From NCBI GenBank assembly GCA_018714085.1, contig DVNY01000125.1, positions 1-53,097 of the forward strand: a stretch of DNA of 53,097 nt, read 5' to 3'. The first letter of the stretch is position 1; each line of letters starts with the position of its first letter. The notes under the pieces are model-generated. The model was given only the letters and a program-made list of their open reading frames with translations, made no database searches and was not told where the DNA came from. A program made the translations under genes and the position numbers. Below, one piece after another: positions 8,627-20,770 of the stretch. The DNA is from Candidatus Caccomonas pullistercoris (GTDB lineage: Bacteria > Bacteroidota > Bacteroidia > Bacteroidales > Bacteroidaceae).

Positions 8627-11176
8627 ATGACAGAAGACAGAATTATAAAGGTTAACATAGAAGAGGAAATGCGTTCCTCTTACATCGACTATTCCATGTC
8701 CGTGATTGTGGCCCGCGCCTTGCCCGACGTGCGCGACGGGTTTAAGCCAGTGCATCGCCGCATCCTCTACGGCATGATGGACCTGAACCTCACGCACGAC
8801 AAACCTACGCGTAAGTCGGCGCGTATTGTCGGGGAGGTGATGGGTAAGTATCACCCGCATGGCGATTCGTCCATCTACGGAGCGTTAGTGCGCCTTGCGC
8901 AGGACTGGTCGATGCGCTATCCTTTGGTGAAAGGACAGGGAAACTTCGGTTCGGTCGACGGCGACTCGCCAGCCGCCATGCGATATACAGAGGCAAAGCT
9001 CAGCCCCCTTGGCGAGGCCATGATGCAGGATATCGACAAGGAGACCGTCGACATGATGAACAACTTTGACGATACGCTCAAAGAACCCACGGTCATGCCG
9101 ACGCGCATCCCGAATTTCCTTGTAAACGGAGCCAGCGGCATCGCTGTGGGTATGGCTACAAACGTACCGACGCACAACCTGAACGAAGTCATAGACGGGT
9201 GTATCGCTTATATCGATAATCCTGACATCACGATCGAGGAACTCATGCGTTACGTCCCGGCGCCAGACTTCCCCACGGGGGGATACATCTTGGGACTGCA
9301 AGGGGCACGCAGCGCATACGAAACAGGCAAGGGACGCGTTGTCATGCGGGCGAAAGCCGAAATCGAGAACGGACCGGCGCACGATAAGATTGTGGTGACT
9401 GAAATCCCCTACGGAGTCAATAAGGCCGAACTCGTCAAGTCGATAGCTGATTTGGTGAACGAGAAGAAGATTGAAGGCATCAGTAACGTGAACGACGAAA
9501 GTTCGCGTGAGGGCCTGCGGGTGGTGGTGGACGTCAAGCGTGATGCCAACGCCAATGTGATTCTCAACAAGTTGTTCAAGATGACGGCCTTGCAGTGCAG
9601 CTTCGCCGTGAACTGTATCGCACTCGTGAAAGGTCGTCCGAAACTCCTGAACCTGAAACAGTGCATCCAGCACTTTGTGGATCACCGTCATGATGTCGTG
9701 ATACGTCGCACGCGTTTCGATTTGAAAAAAGCGCAGGAGCGTTTGCATATCTTGCGAGCGCTCATTGTGGCCAGCGACAACATTGATGAAGTCGTGCACA
9801 TCATCCGGGCGGCTAAAACTCCCCAGGAGGCGATCGAGAACCTTATGGCGCGTTTTGAGTTTGACGACATACAGGCCAAGGCCATCGTCGAGATGCGCCT
9901 GCGCCAGTTGACCGGGCTTTTGCAAGACCAATTGCGCAGCGAGTTTGACGAAGTTGAAAAGCGGATTGCCTATTTTGAGACAATCCTAAACGACGAGAAT
10001 GTTTGCAAGGGCGTGATAAAGGATGAGCTGACCGAGGTGAAAGAGAAATATGGCGATGCTCGCCGCAGCGAAATCCTGTTGTCAAACGAGGAGTTCAATC
10101 CTGAGGATTTCTATGCTGACGATGAGGTTGTCATCACAATCAGTCATTTAGGCTACATCAAACGCACGCCGCTTGCCGAGTTTCGCGCCCAGGCCCGTGG
10201 TGGTGTCGGTAGCAAGGGAAGCAGTGCCCGCGATGCCGATTTCATCGAGTATATCTATCCGGCGACGATGCATAACACCATGCTCTTCTTTACAGCCAAG
10301 GGACGGTGCTTCTGGTTGAAGGTCTACGAAATTCCGGAAGGGACTAAGAACTCGAAAGGACGAGCCATCCAGAACTTGCTGAACATCGAAAGTGATGATG
10401 CGGTCAACGCCTGCCTGCACATTCGCAAACTTGGCGACCCCACGTTCTGTGACAGCCATTACGTGATGTTCTGCACAAAGAATGGTGTGATCAAGAAAAC
10501 CTGTCTGACCGAGTATTCCCGCCCACGCACGAATGGAGTGAACGCAATCACTATCCGCGAGGACGACCGCGTGGTCAGCGTCTGCTTGACAAACGGCGAG
10601 AACGAGATCATCCTTGCCAACCGCAACGGCCGGGCCATCCGTTTCGCCGAAGATGCCGTCCGGACGATGGGTCGCACAGCCACGGGTGTGCGCGGCATGC
10701 TCCTTGATGAAGAAGGCGACGACGAAGTCGTAGGTATGGTCTGCGTCAACGACAAGGAACAAGAGACCGTGATGGTCGTCAGCGAGAAAGGTTACGGAAA
10801 GCGGAGCGCCGTTGAGGACTATCGCATGACGAACCGCGGCGGAAAAGGCGTGAAGACGTTGAACATCACAGAAAAGACAGGCAAATTGGTGGCCATCAAG
10901 ATAGTCACAGATGACAATGACCTCATGATCATTAACAAGAGCGGCATCACGCTTCGCTTGAAAGTGGCGGATGTCAGGGTTATGGGACGTGCCACGCAAG
11001 GTGTCCGCCTGATCAATCTCGGAAAGCGTAACGACACGATCAGCAGCGTCTGCCACGTGAGCACGGACGACGAAACCGAAGATGGAAGTTTGGAAACGGA
11101 AAACATCGTGGAAACTGAAAGCATGGCTGGCGAGCCACAAACAGAGAACAATAACGAACAAGAAGAAAACGTTTAA
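8627..11176 (+). CDS. gyrA: DNA gyrase subunit A
   Basis: EEEMRSSYIDYSMSVIVARALPDVRDGFKPVHRRILYGM; IGEVMGKYHPHGDSSIYGALVRLAQDW; C-terminal pinwheel repeats and acidic tail. Confidence 0.95.
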   Translation: MTEDRIIKVNIEEEMRSSYIDYSMSVIVARALPDVRDGFKPVHRRILYGMMDLNLTHDKPTRKSARIVGEVMGKYHPHGDSSIYGALVRLAQDWSMRYPLVKGQGNFGSVDGDSPAAMRYTEAKLSPLGEAMMQDIDKETVDMMNNFDDTLKEPTVMPTRIPNFLVNGASGIAVGMATNVPTHNLNEVIDGCIAYIDNPDITIEELMRYVPAPDFPTGGYILGLQGARSAYETGKGRVVMRAKAEIENGPAHDKIVVTEIPYGVNKAELVKSIADLVNEKKIEGISNVNDESSREGLRVVVDVKRDANANVILNKLFKMTALQCSFAVNCIALVKGRPKLLNLKQCIQHFVDHRHDVVIRRTRFDLKKAQERLHILRALIVASDNIDEVVHIIRAAKTPQEAIENLMARFEFDDIQAKAIVEMRLRQLTGLLQDQLRSEFDEVEKRIAYFETILNDENVCKGVIKDELTEVKEKYGDARRSEILLSNEEFNPEDFYADDEVVITISHLGYIKRTPLAEFRAQARGGVGSKGSSARDADFIEYIYPATMHNTMLFFTAKGRCFWLKVYEIPEGTKNSKGRAIQNLLNIESDDAVNACLHIRKLGDPTFCDSHYVMFCTKNGVIKKTCLTEYSRPRTNGVNAITIREDDRVVSVCLTNGENEIILANRNGRAIRFAEDAVRTMGRTATGVRGMLLDEEGDDEVVGMVCVNDKEQETVMVVSEKGYGKRSAVEDYRMTNRGGKGVKTLNITEKTGKLVAIKIVTDDNDLMIINKSGITLRLKVADVRVMGRATQGVRLINLGKRNDTISSVCHVSTDDETEDGSLETENIVETESMAGEPQTENNNEQEENV

Positions 11177-11189
11177 CACAACAGAAGTC

Positions 11190-12422
11190 ATGATGAAAAA
11201 GCTTTTAATTTCAATTGGACTGTGCATGGTGGCAAGTTCGTCATATGCGCAGAAATGGTGGAATGCCGAGGAAAAATACGACGAAGGCAAGTATACCGAA
11301 GCTGCCGCCATTATGGACAAAGTCCTGACGCAGGAACATAAGGACACGGAGTGGGCAAAACTCTATAACCTTGCGGCAAACATCCAGATTCACCTGTATA
11401 ACCCTGAACTGGTCAAGGCCGCACAAGGTCAGCCCTTTGACACGACCCTCTTCGTGAGCGGATTGGACAAAGCTGTGACCTATTTCACAAAGAGCCATGA
11501 GTATGACGTCAAACCGAATGCCAAAGGAAAGGTGAAGGCAAAGTTCATCAACGATAACCACACGAGGATGAAAGACATGCTGAAACACTATAACTTCGCG
11601 GCACAATTCCTTTTGATGAACAAAGACATGGACGGCGCAGTCACTATGTTCCGCAAATACATCGACATGCCGGACAATCCTGTTTTCAGCAAAGAGGAGA
11701 CAGATTCAATCCGTAAGGCAGACCATGCAGGCTATGCGCAGACCGCGTTCAACATTGCAATGATCCGTTTTGAGCAGAAAAACTGGAAGGAAGTATTGGA
11801 CAATGTGGACTTGGTGCTGAACGATACGGCTTACATGCACGACGCCTATGTCATGAAGATGCAGGCCTTGCTCGAAACGAAGGATACGGCACAGTGGGTG
11901 CTTTGTGCGCAAGATGCTGTTTCCCATCTCGAAGACGCCGCCTCTATCGCCCAGTCCCTCCTTTACTACTACGTAGAGAAGAACTTGGTAAAAGATGCGC
12001 AAGACATGGCCAACAAGATGGTGGCAAACTTCCCGAACAACAAGAATGCATGGTACATGAAAGGCTGCGTCGACCTGAACCTCGTGAAGGACTTTGAGGC
12101 TGCTCGGGCTGATTTTGCCAAGACGCTGGCCATCGACCCCAACCACTATGAGTCGAACATGAATACGGGTGTCAGCTTCATCAACGAAGTGATCAGCCGC
12201 CGCGACAAGGGCGAGTTTGTCACCGACCGGACGAAGGTAAAGGAGTACAACGCAAGTATCGAGAAGATGCGCGAATACTACAAGAAAGCGCTTCCTTATT
12301 TCGAGAAAGCCCGCATGTTGGCTCCCGACCGCATCAAGGAGTGGGGACCCAATTTGCAGAACGTCTACTCCAATCTTGAAATGAAGGACAAGGTTGAAGA
12401 AATCAAGGCCTTGATGAATTAA
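11190..12422 (+). CDS. Secreted tetratricopeptide-repeat protein
   Basis: Signal peptide MMKKLLISIGLCMVASSSYAQ, TPR-like helical repeats. Confidence 0.75.
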   Translation: MMKKLLISIGLCMVASSSYAQKWWNAEEKYDEGKYTEAAAIMDKVLTQEHKDTEWAKLYNLAANIQIHLYNPELVKAAQGQPFDTTLFVSGLDKAVTYFTKSHEYDVKPNAKGKVKAKFINDNHTRMKDMLKHYNFAAQFLLMNKDMDGAVTMFRKYIDMPDNPVFSKEETDSIRKADHAGYAQTAFNIAMIRFEQKNWKEVLDNVDLVLNDTAYMHDAYVMKMQALLETKDTAQWVLCAQDAVSHLEDAASIAQSLLYYYVEKNLVKDAQDMANKMVANFPNNKNAWYMKGCVDLNLVKDFEAARADFAKTLAIDPNHYESNMNTGVSFINEVISRRDKGEFVTDRTKVKEYNASIEKMREYYKKALPYFEKARMLAPDRIKEWGPNLQNVYSNLEMKDKVEEIKALMN

Positions 12423-12453
12423 GGCACACGGCAGAACAGCCAAGTGAAAAGAA

Positions 12454-12503
12454 GTGAAAGCTCTTGTGTGCATCTCCGTGAAGGGACGCACAAGAGCTTT
12501 CAC
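12454..12503 (+). terminator. Rho-independent-like terminator hairpin
   Basis: Perfect 15-bp stem GTGAAAGCTCTTGTG / CACAAGAGCTTTCAC followed by GGTTTTAAT. Confidence 0.65.
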
Positions 12504-12529
12504 GGTTTTAATATAAATCCTTTCGCGAA

Positions 12530-13768
12530 ATGGGAATGAAAAAGCCATTCATTTTATTGCTACTTGCTTTTAGCCTGGCCAGTGTCGCATGGCCGCAAAA
12601 AGCGGTTCGGAAAATCCGTACCGCAGTGAAGGCCGGAAATCTTGAAGAGGCGATGAAGCAGATTGCCGCTTGTGAATCGGACAGCCTCTTGGCAGATGAG
12701 TACAAGGTCTATGAGTGGGGCGTCAGGGTCCAGCAGCGTATGAATGAGCAGGAGAACGAGAAAATATATCTCGGGCAAACCTGCGACACGGCCCGTTTTT
12801 TCAGTAGCGTGAAAGGCATTTTCAACTATTCAGTAAAAGCATACGAAAAAGGGATAGCGCAGGGAATGAAAGCTGTTCCGCTGCACGAAAAGACGTGTGC
12901 CCGGTTGTGGATGTACTATCCCAATCTCGGTGTGGCGTGTCATTATTATTATAAGAAAGGCGATTATGCGCAGGCATGTGATTACTTGGACACCTATATC
13001 CAGACGGCACAGTCGCCGCTTTTCAGCGACGCTCCGAAGCCTTTGCTCGATGAGCTGCACCTTCCTACAATGGCTTTCTTTCGTTTGAAGTCGAACTATG
13101 AGTTGGGGCAATACGCCAAGGTCATTCAGGATGCCTCTTTGGCAATGCACGACAGCCTGCATCATGGTTCCACGCTTCGCTATTTGTCCTTGGCCAGCCT
13201 GCGCGAGGGGAAAATGGAGGAATATGTGGCTTATCTCTATCGGGGGCTGCGCGAGGCGCCCGGCGCCTCTTTCTTCTATTCCCAATTGTCAGACTATTAC
13301 CAGCGGTCCGATCAGCTCGGCCGTGCGTTACTGTTGACCGATTCGCTTTTGCAGGTGCGTCCTGGCACGTCGCTTTATTTGTTCGGGAAGAGCTATCTCC
13401 TGATGAAGCTGAAACGATATGCGGAAAGCATCCGCGTGTCTGAGGATTTGCTCGGCCACGATGACGAATGGGTTGAGGCTTATTACAATGTGGGCGTGTG
13501 TTATTGCAACATGGCCGCCGAAGCGCTCCGGCGCAAACCTGCGGACGTGGAACAGTATAAAGCTTTTTCCAGGCAGGTCCATGATTATTATGAAGCCGCA
13601 CGGCCTTATTTGGAGCACTATCGGGAGGCTTATCCTGACAGGGTCAGAAAGTGGGGGCCGTTGTTATATCGCGTTTATCTGAATCTGAACATGGGCGACG
13701 CGTTCGACGAAGTGGATTCTCTCTTGAAGTCTGCTGCCCACCGCAGGTCTATGCGAGCCAAACAGTAG
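12530..13768 (+). CDS. Secreted tetratricopeptide-repeat protein, paralogue of the preceding gene
   Basis: Signal peptide; shared C-terminal pattern PDRVRKWGPLLYRVYLNLNM vs PDRIKEWGPNLQNVYSNLEM. Confidence 0.75.
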   Translation: MGMKKPFILLLLAFSLASVAWPQKAVRKIRTAVKAGNLEEAMKQIAACESDSLLADEYKVYEWGVRVQQRMNEQENEKIYLGQTCDTARFFSSVKGIFNYSVKAYEKGIAQGMKAVPLHEKTCARLWMYYPNLGVACHYYYKKGDYAQACDYLDTYIQTAQSPLFSDAPKPLLDELHLPTMAFFRLKSNYELGQYAKVIQDASLAMHDSLHHGSTLRYLSLASLREGKMEEYVAYLYRGLREAPGASFFYSQLSDYYQRSDQLGRALLLTDSLLQVRPGTSLYLFGKSYLLMKLKRYAESIRVSEDLLGHDDEWVEAYYNVGVCYCNMAAEALRRKPADVEQYKAFSRQVHDYYEAARPYLEHYREAYPDRVRKWGPLLYRVYLNLNMGDAFDEVDSLLKSAAHRRSMRAKQ

Positions 13769-13795
13769 GCCTGTGTTTCGCAGCGTAGTAACAGA

Positions 13796-13841
13796 AAATC
13801 CTATCGCAGTGAGAATTTTTTCTATCACTGCGATAGGATTT
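13796..13841. repeat. Intergenic palindromic element B
   Basis: 17-bp perfect arms AAATCCTATCGCAGTGA (13796-13812) / TCACTGCGATAGGATTT (13825-13841), T-rich loop, between convergent genes. Confidence 0.85.
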
Positions 13842-13860
13842 CTTGTAAGAGCATCTGTTC

Positions 13861-15003
13861 TTAGTGGCTCGAAATCTCTTTGATCTGAACGCTGTTTATC
13901 TTAAATTGAGGGTCGACTTCCATGATGACCTTGTACGAGGCAAACGTTTTTCCCTCGTCAGTGCGCGCGATGTGTTGGTCAACAGAATAGGCCACATTAT
14001 ACGACACTTGATTGTCCGCATCCATCTGCTTTGTAATCACGTAGTCGTTGTTCACTACGAAGTTGATGCTGGTGATTGTGGCGGGGTGCATGGCTTCCAT
14101 GGCCGTTATGACGTCGGCTTTTGTCGCATTGGGCGTGGAGAGGAACGCTTTCATCTCCGGGCTGATCACGCTGCAAACGCCTTCTTGATCGTTGGCGCCG
14201 AGTGCCGTAAAGAAGATGTGGCAAAGATTGGCCACCACGGCACGCTCTTCTGGTTGAACGGTCAGTTCGGCCATGTTCTTTTCCATGTCACGCGCCTCGT
14301 CAACGTAAAGTCCGTTTGGATGCTCCTCAATGTATCGCTGTATGGCGTCGGGCGTGTTGATGCTTTTTGCGTCGATCCAGTCAAGGGAGTCGATCTTTTG
14401 TTGGCATCTTGCTTCGAAGCGGCTGCCCGGGAAACGGTTCATGAACTGGATGAAGTCATTTTTCGAGCTTGAAAGGCTGATGCTCATCCATGCGTCGTTT
14501 TCGGCTTTCAGCTTGTTGAGTTTGGTTTCGACCTCATTCTGGAATTTGCTGTCGGGGAAACTGTCAAGGAAAGCCTGGTAGTCGTCGGGGTTCGTGCTTC
14601 CTTCTAATGCCTTGTAAGCTTGTTCAATCGTTTCTTCGGAGGCTTTTTCGTTCCATGCGAAGTATCCGAACACTCCGCCGCCGGCCAGGATAATGGCCAC
14701 GATGATGAGCAGGACGTTGCGGACGGTGTGGCTCTTCCGGGGTTGATTGTTTTGTGGCGCGGTGTAGGCCAACACCTCTTCTTCCTGGCTGTCGGTTTCG
14801 TCTTGTGGCGTGTTTGCGCTTGTTTCCCCTGTGGCCGAGAATTGATGGCCGCATTTGGGACAGGTTGATGTTGACATTAAAAGGATTTCGTCGCAGTCCG
14901 GGCATTTTTTGAGGTTGTTTGCGATTTTGATGCCGCAGCCCGGACAGAATTGGGCATTGTCAGAGACGTTGTGCCCGCATTCGGGACATTTAATGATAGC
15001 CAT
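13861..15003 (-). CDS. Membrane protein with N-terminal double zinc ribbon and extracytoplasmic domain
   Basis: CPECGHN..CPGCG..CPDCDE..CPKCGH; TM segment VRNVLLIIVAIILAGGGVFGYFAW. Confidence 0.75.
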   Translation of the reverse strand: MAIIKCPECGHNVSDNAQFCPGCGIKIANNLKKCPDCDEILLMSTSTCPKCGHQFSATGETSANTPQDETDSQEEEVLAYTAPQNNQPRKSHTVRNVLLIIVAIILAGGGVFGYFAWNEKASEETIEQAYKALEGSTNPDDYQAFLDSFPDSKFQNEVETKLNKLKAENDAWMSISLSSSKNDFIQFMNRFPGSRFEARCQQKIDSLDWIDAKSINTPDAIQRYIEEHPNGLYVDEARDMEKNMAELTVQPEERAVVANLCHIFFTALGANDQEGVCSVISPEMKAFLSTPNATKADVITAMEAMHPATITSINFVVNNDYVITKQMDADNQVSYNVAYSVDQHIARTDEGKTFASYKVIMEVDPQFKINSVQIKEISSH

Positions 15004-15029
15004 ATGGTTGTTTTATAAAGTTTCAGCGG

Positions 15030-15037
15030 CAAATTTA
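15030..15037 (-). promoter_or_regulatory. Putative -7 box (TAAATTTG on minus strand) for the zinc-ribbon gene
   Basis: CAAATTTA on plus strand, 27 bp upstream of the minus-strand start. Confidence 0.45.
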
Positions 15038-15050
15038 CGAACTTAATTCG

Positions 15051-15058
15051 TAGTTTTG
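15051..15058 (+). promoter_or_regulatory. Putative -7 box (TAGTTTTG) for the GH97 gene
   Basis: Exact TAnnTTTG about 50 bp upstream of ATG 15108. Confidence 0.45.
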
Positions 15059-15101
15059 CATTGACTAATGTTCTTAAAACAACGTTTAATAGAAAATCTG
15101 A

Positions 15102-17282
<2,181 letters not shown>

Positions 17283-17398
17283 GCACTGGCCCTCGTTGAC
17301 GCAAAGGCCTTTTAGCCGGGTCGTCAGCGAAGGACTTGTAGCAATCTGTCTGCATAACCAATCACACCATAGTATATAATAATAGCAGTTAGAAACGA

Positions 17399-17436
17399 AA
17401 GACGGCAGCCGGTAAGAAGAAACCGGCTGCCGTCTT
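17399..17436. terminator. Bidirectional terminator between convergent genes
   Basis: Perfect 15-bp stem AAGACGGCAGCCGGT / ACCGGCTGCCGTCTT, 8-nt loop. Confidence 0.85.
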
Positions 17437-17456
17437 AGTAGATTGAGTGTTATGCT

Positions 17457-18731
17457 TTATCCACCGAAGTTGTCGTAGAGGATAGAGCTTTCCTCGACGC
17501 CCAAATCGGTCAGCATCTTTACGACGGCTGCACTCATCGGGCCGGGGCCACACATGTAGTATTCAATGTCTTCCGGAGCCTCGTGGTCTTTCAAATAAGT
17601 TTCATAGATGACTTTGTGTACGAACCCTGGGGTGTACTTCACGCCTGCTGCGTCCGCCGCAGGGTCAGGACGGTCGAGCGCCAAGTGGAACGAGAAGTTC
17701 GGGAACTCTTTTTCCAGTTCGAGGAAGTCTTGCAGATAGAACACCTCGTTGAGCGCGCGTGCGCCGTAGAAGTATGACATCTTGCGGTCTGTCGTATGCA
17801 GCGTTTTGGTCATGTGCATGATTTGAGCGCGTAAGGGAGCCATACCGGCGCCACCGCCGACCCACATCATTTCTTTCTTCGAGTCGAAAATGGGATGGAA
17901 GTCTCCGTAAGGTCCGCTCATAATGACCTTGTCGCCGGGTTTAAGCGTAAAAATGTACGACGAAGCGATGCCCGGCATCACGTCTTGGAAGCCTACGGCA
18001 GGTTTGGGCTTGAAAGGAGGCGTCGCTATGCGGACGGTCAGCATGATGCGGTCGCCTTCTGCCGGGTAGTTCGCCATGGAGTAGGCGCGGATGGTCTCTT
18101 CCGTGTTTTGGCATTTCAGGTCGAAGAGACCGAATTTCTGCCATGCCGGGAGGTATTCTTCACCGATCAGCGACTTGTCAATGTCTTTGTCGTAGTCCAT
18201 GGAGAATGTCGGTATCTTGATTTGTGCGTACGATCCGGGGATGAAGTCCATGTGTTCGCCTTCTGGCAATTTGACAATGAACTCTTTGATAAACGTAGCT
18301 ACGTTCTTGTTGGAGATGACTTCGCATTCCCATTCTTTGACGCCGAGCACAGAGTCAGGAACAGTAACTGAAAGATCACCTTTCACTTTGCATTGGCAGC
18401 CCAGCCGGTAGTGCTCTTTGATTTGTTTGCGGGTGAAATGTCCCTTTTCGACGTCGAGAATTTCTCCGCCACCTTCGGGGACTTGACACTTGCATTGTCC
18501 GCAGGAACCTTTCCCACCACAGGCTGATGAGAGGTAAACACCGTTCTCCGAAAGGGTGGAGAGAAGGCTTGAACCTTGGTCGACCGAGATTTTTTCTTTC
18601 CCGTTAATGGTAATGGTAACTTTTCCGCTGGGTGTCAGGTACCGTTTGGCAATGAGAAGAATGGCTACCAGCACCAAGATCGTAACGAGAAAAACTGCGA
18701 TACTATACAGGATGAATTGAGGATCAGTCAT
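17457..18731 (-). CDS. nqrF: Na+-translocating NADH:quinone reductase subunit F
   Basis: 2Fe-2S motif CGGKGSCGQCKC and FAD/NADH reductase domain. Confidence 0.96.
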   Translation of the reverse strand: MTDPQFILYSIAVFLVTILVLVAILLIAKRYLTPSGKVTITINGKEKISVDQGSSLLSTLSENGVYLSSACGGKGSCGQCKCQVPEGGGEILDVEKGHFTRKQIKEHYRLGCQCKVKGDLSVTVPDSVLGVKEWECEVISNKNVATFIKEFIVKLPEGEHMDFIPGSYAQIKIPTFSMDYDKDIDKSLIGEEYLPAWQKFGLFDLKCQNTEETIRAYSMANYPAEGDRIMLTVRIATPPFKPKPAVGFQDVMPGIASSYIFTLKPGDKVIMSGPYGDFHPIFDSKKEMMWVGGGAGMAPLRAQIMHMTKTLHTTDRKMSYFYGARALNEVFYLQDFLELEKEFPNFSFHLALDRPDPAADAAGVKYTPGFVHKVIYETYLKDHEAPEDIEYYMCGPGPMSAAVVKMLTDLGVEESSILYDNFGG

Positions 18732-18753
18732 ATCGGATGTTTTGTCAGTTACA

Positions 18754-19380
18754 TTAAATGTTCAGTCCAGAGAAACACATGAACGCCATCGCCATCAGGC
18801 CGACAGTGATGAACGTGATGCCCAGTCCGCGCAGGGGCTTGGGGACGTCTGTATATGCCATCTTTTCGTTAATTGCCGCCAGACATACGATGGCCAGTAA
18901 CCAGCCGAAGCCTGCACCAAGTGCATAGACAACGGCGTCGCCTATGCTCGATATGGCTTGTGACGTGGTGGCCGGATCCATCTCTATGCGCTGTTGCATG
19001 AACAGGCAGGCTCCCATGATGGCGCAATTCACCGCAATGAGCGGCAGGAAAATTCCCAACGCCGAATACAGCGACGGCGAGAAGCGTTCGACCACCATTT
19101 CGACCAGTTGCGTGATGCCGGCGATCACAGCAATAAAGAGGATAAACGAAAGATAAGTCAGGTCGGTTCCGAAGATACCGTCAGCGGCGAGTACCTTCGT
19201 TTGGAGTAAGTAGTTCACCGGCACTGTGATCAGCAGTACAAAGGTCACTGCGATGCCGAGGCCGAATGAGGTTTTCACATTTTTACTAACCGCAAGATAC
19301 GAGCACATCCCTAAAAAGGAGGCAAATATCATGTTGTCTACGAATATAGACCGGACGAAGAGGCTAAGTGCGTGTTCCAT
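18754..19380 (-). CDS. nqrE: Na+-translocating NADH:quinone reductase subunit E
   Basis: [42 protein letters not shown]. Confidence 0.96.
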   Translation of the reverse strand: MEHALSLFVRSIFVDNMIFASFLGMCSYLAVSKNVKTSFGLGIAVTFVLLITVPVNYLLQTKVLAADGIFGTDLTYLSFILFIAVIAGITQLVEMVVERFSPSLYSALGIFLPLIAVNCAIMGACLFMQQRIEMDPATTSQAISSIGDAVVYALGAGFGWLLAIVCLAAINEKMAYTDVPKPLRGLGITFITVGLMAMAFMCFSGLNI

Positions 19381-19407
19381 GCTATAAAGTGATTAATGCG
19401 GTTGTCA

Positions 19408-20037
19408 TTATTTTTCTTCTTCCTTATTCAGCGACCGGTGCACCCAGATGACGCATCCCAGGATGATCAGCGCCATTGCCGGCATGGTCATCATGCCATT
19501 GTCGGCGTATCCGGCGGCATAGAAACTGTCTGGCAGTATCTTGAAGCCAAGGAGTGAGCCTGAACCGAAAAATTCGCGGACGGCACCGACGATGACAAGT
19601 ATATAGGCGTACCCCAAGCCGTTACCGATGCCGTCGAGGAAGCTGGGCCAAGCTTTGTTCATCATGGCGAAAGCTTCGAGGCGGCCCATCAGGATGCAGT
19701 TGGTGATGATAAGGCCGACGTAGACGCTGAGCTGCACGCTCACGTCATAGGCGAAGGCTTTCAGGATCATGCTGACAATGGTCACCAGCGCGGCGACGAC
19801 GACAAGCTGGATAATGATGCGGATGCGGTTCGGGATTGTTTTTCGGATGAGCGAGATGATCACATTGCTGAAAGCCGTGATGACCGTTACGGAGAGCCCC
19901 ATCACGATGGCCGGTTCCAGCTGTGATGTGACAGCCAGAGCCGAGCAGATACCCAACACTTGTACAAGGATCGGGTTGTCTATATTGAGCGGGGCCATCA
20001 ATGCAGCCCTGTTCTCTTTTGAAAATAAGTTACTCAT
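19408..20037 (-). CDS. nqrD: Na+-translocating NADH:quinone reductase subunit D
   Basis: NqrD membrane protein pattern (NPILVQVLGICSALAVT...ITNCILMGRLEAFAM). Confidence 0.96.
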   Translation of the reverse strand: MSNLFSKENRAALMAPLNIDNPILVQVLGICSALAVTSQLEPAIVMGLSVTVITAFSNVIISLIRKTIPNRIRIIIQLVVVAALVTIVSMILKAFAYDVSVQLSVYVGLIITNCILMGRLEAFAMMNKAWPSFLDGIGNGLGYAYILVIVGAVREFFGSGSLLGFKILPDSFYAAGYADNGMMTMPAMALIILGCVIWVHRSLNKEEEK

Positions 20038-20049
20038 GTTTCTCGAAGT

Positions 20050-20760
20050 TTATGGCTGTTGTTTGCTTGCTAAGAACGCGTGGTATCGGGCGATGCACTC
20101 GGCGAACATGGCGGTGACGCCATTCATAGTCAGCGTGGCGCCAGAGATTCCGTCGCATTCGAAATCTGTCTCTTTGACTTGGCCTTTCTTGACCACTTTG
20201 AGTGCTACCGCGCCGTCGCCCGACATGACTTTCTTCCCTTTGAATTGCTCTTGGAAGTCAAGGTCGCTGATGCGTGCGCCGAGACCGGCGGTTTCGCTCT
20301 GGTGCCCGAAATATGCGCCGTAGACAGTGTTCCCGTCTTCGTTCAGGGCGATATATCCCCAGATAGAACCCCAAAGTCCTTTGCCTGAGAGCGGAATGAC
20401 GTATTTAGTCGCTCCGCCGACCTGGCAGACATAAAGGGGGAGATAGTCGGGGGTGATGTCCTTGCTGTCGACAGTGAAGCCGTTTTGGTCTTTACCGGCT
20501 CCGTCTTCTACCACTTTCCCCTTGCTGTCGATGATGCAGTCCGCGCTTACCACTTTGGCGTATTCATCTTCCACTTGCTTGTTGTCGAGCCCCCTGATGT
20601 TGAGGGCGGAAAGAATTTGCTTCTTTTTGTCGATGCGTTCGTTTGCCTTCGATGGGCCTTCGAGCACCTGCGAGACGAACGCAAGCAGGAATGCCACCAC
20701 GATGACGACGATGGAAGCGTAGACGATAGTATATGTGTTACTGTTCGTGTTGAGTTTCAT
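20050..20760 (-). CDS. nqrC: Na+-translocating NADH:quinone reductase subunit C
   Basis: FMN-binding domain with SGATLTMNGVTAM; likely start MKLNTNSNTYT at 20760, not the 20850 of the longest ORF. Confidence 0.94.
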   Translation of the reverse strand: MKLNTNSNTYTIVYASIVVIVVAFLLAFVSQVLEGPSKANERIDKKKQILSALNIRGLDNKQVEDEYAKVVSADCIIDSKGKVVEDGAGKDQNGFTVDSKDITPDYLPLYVCQVGGATKYVIPLSGKGLWGSIWGYIALNEDGNTVYGAYFGHQSETAGLGARISDLDFQEQFKGKKVMSGDGAVALKVVKKGQVKETDFECDGISGATLTMNGVTAMFAECIARYHAFLASKQQP

Positions 20761-20770
20761 GGCGTTCGGT

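Noticed and set aside
7240-8658. 472-aa minus-strand ORF; also 10148-11347, 20735-21856 and 41273-42544
   Set aside because: Antisense to well-supported genes (sdaA, gyrA, nqrB, DUF5103).
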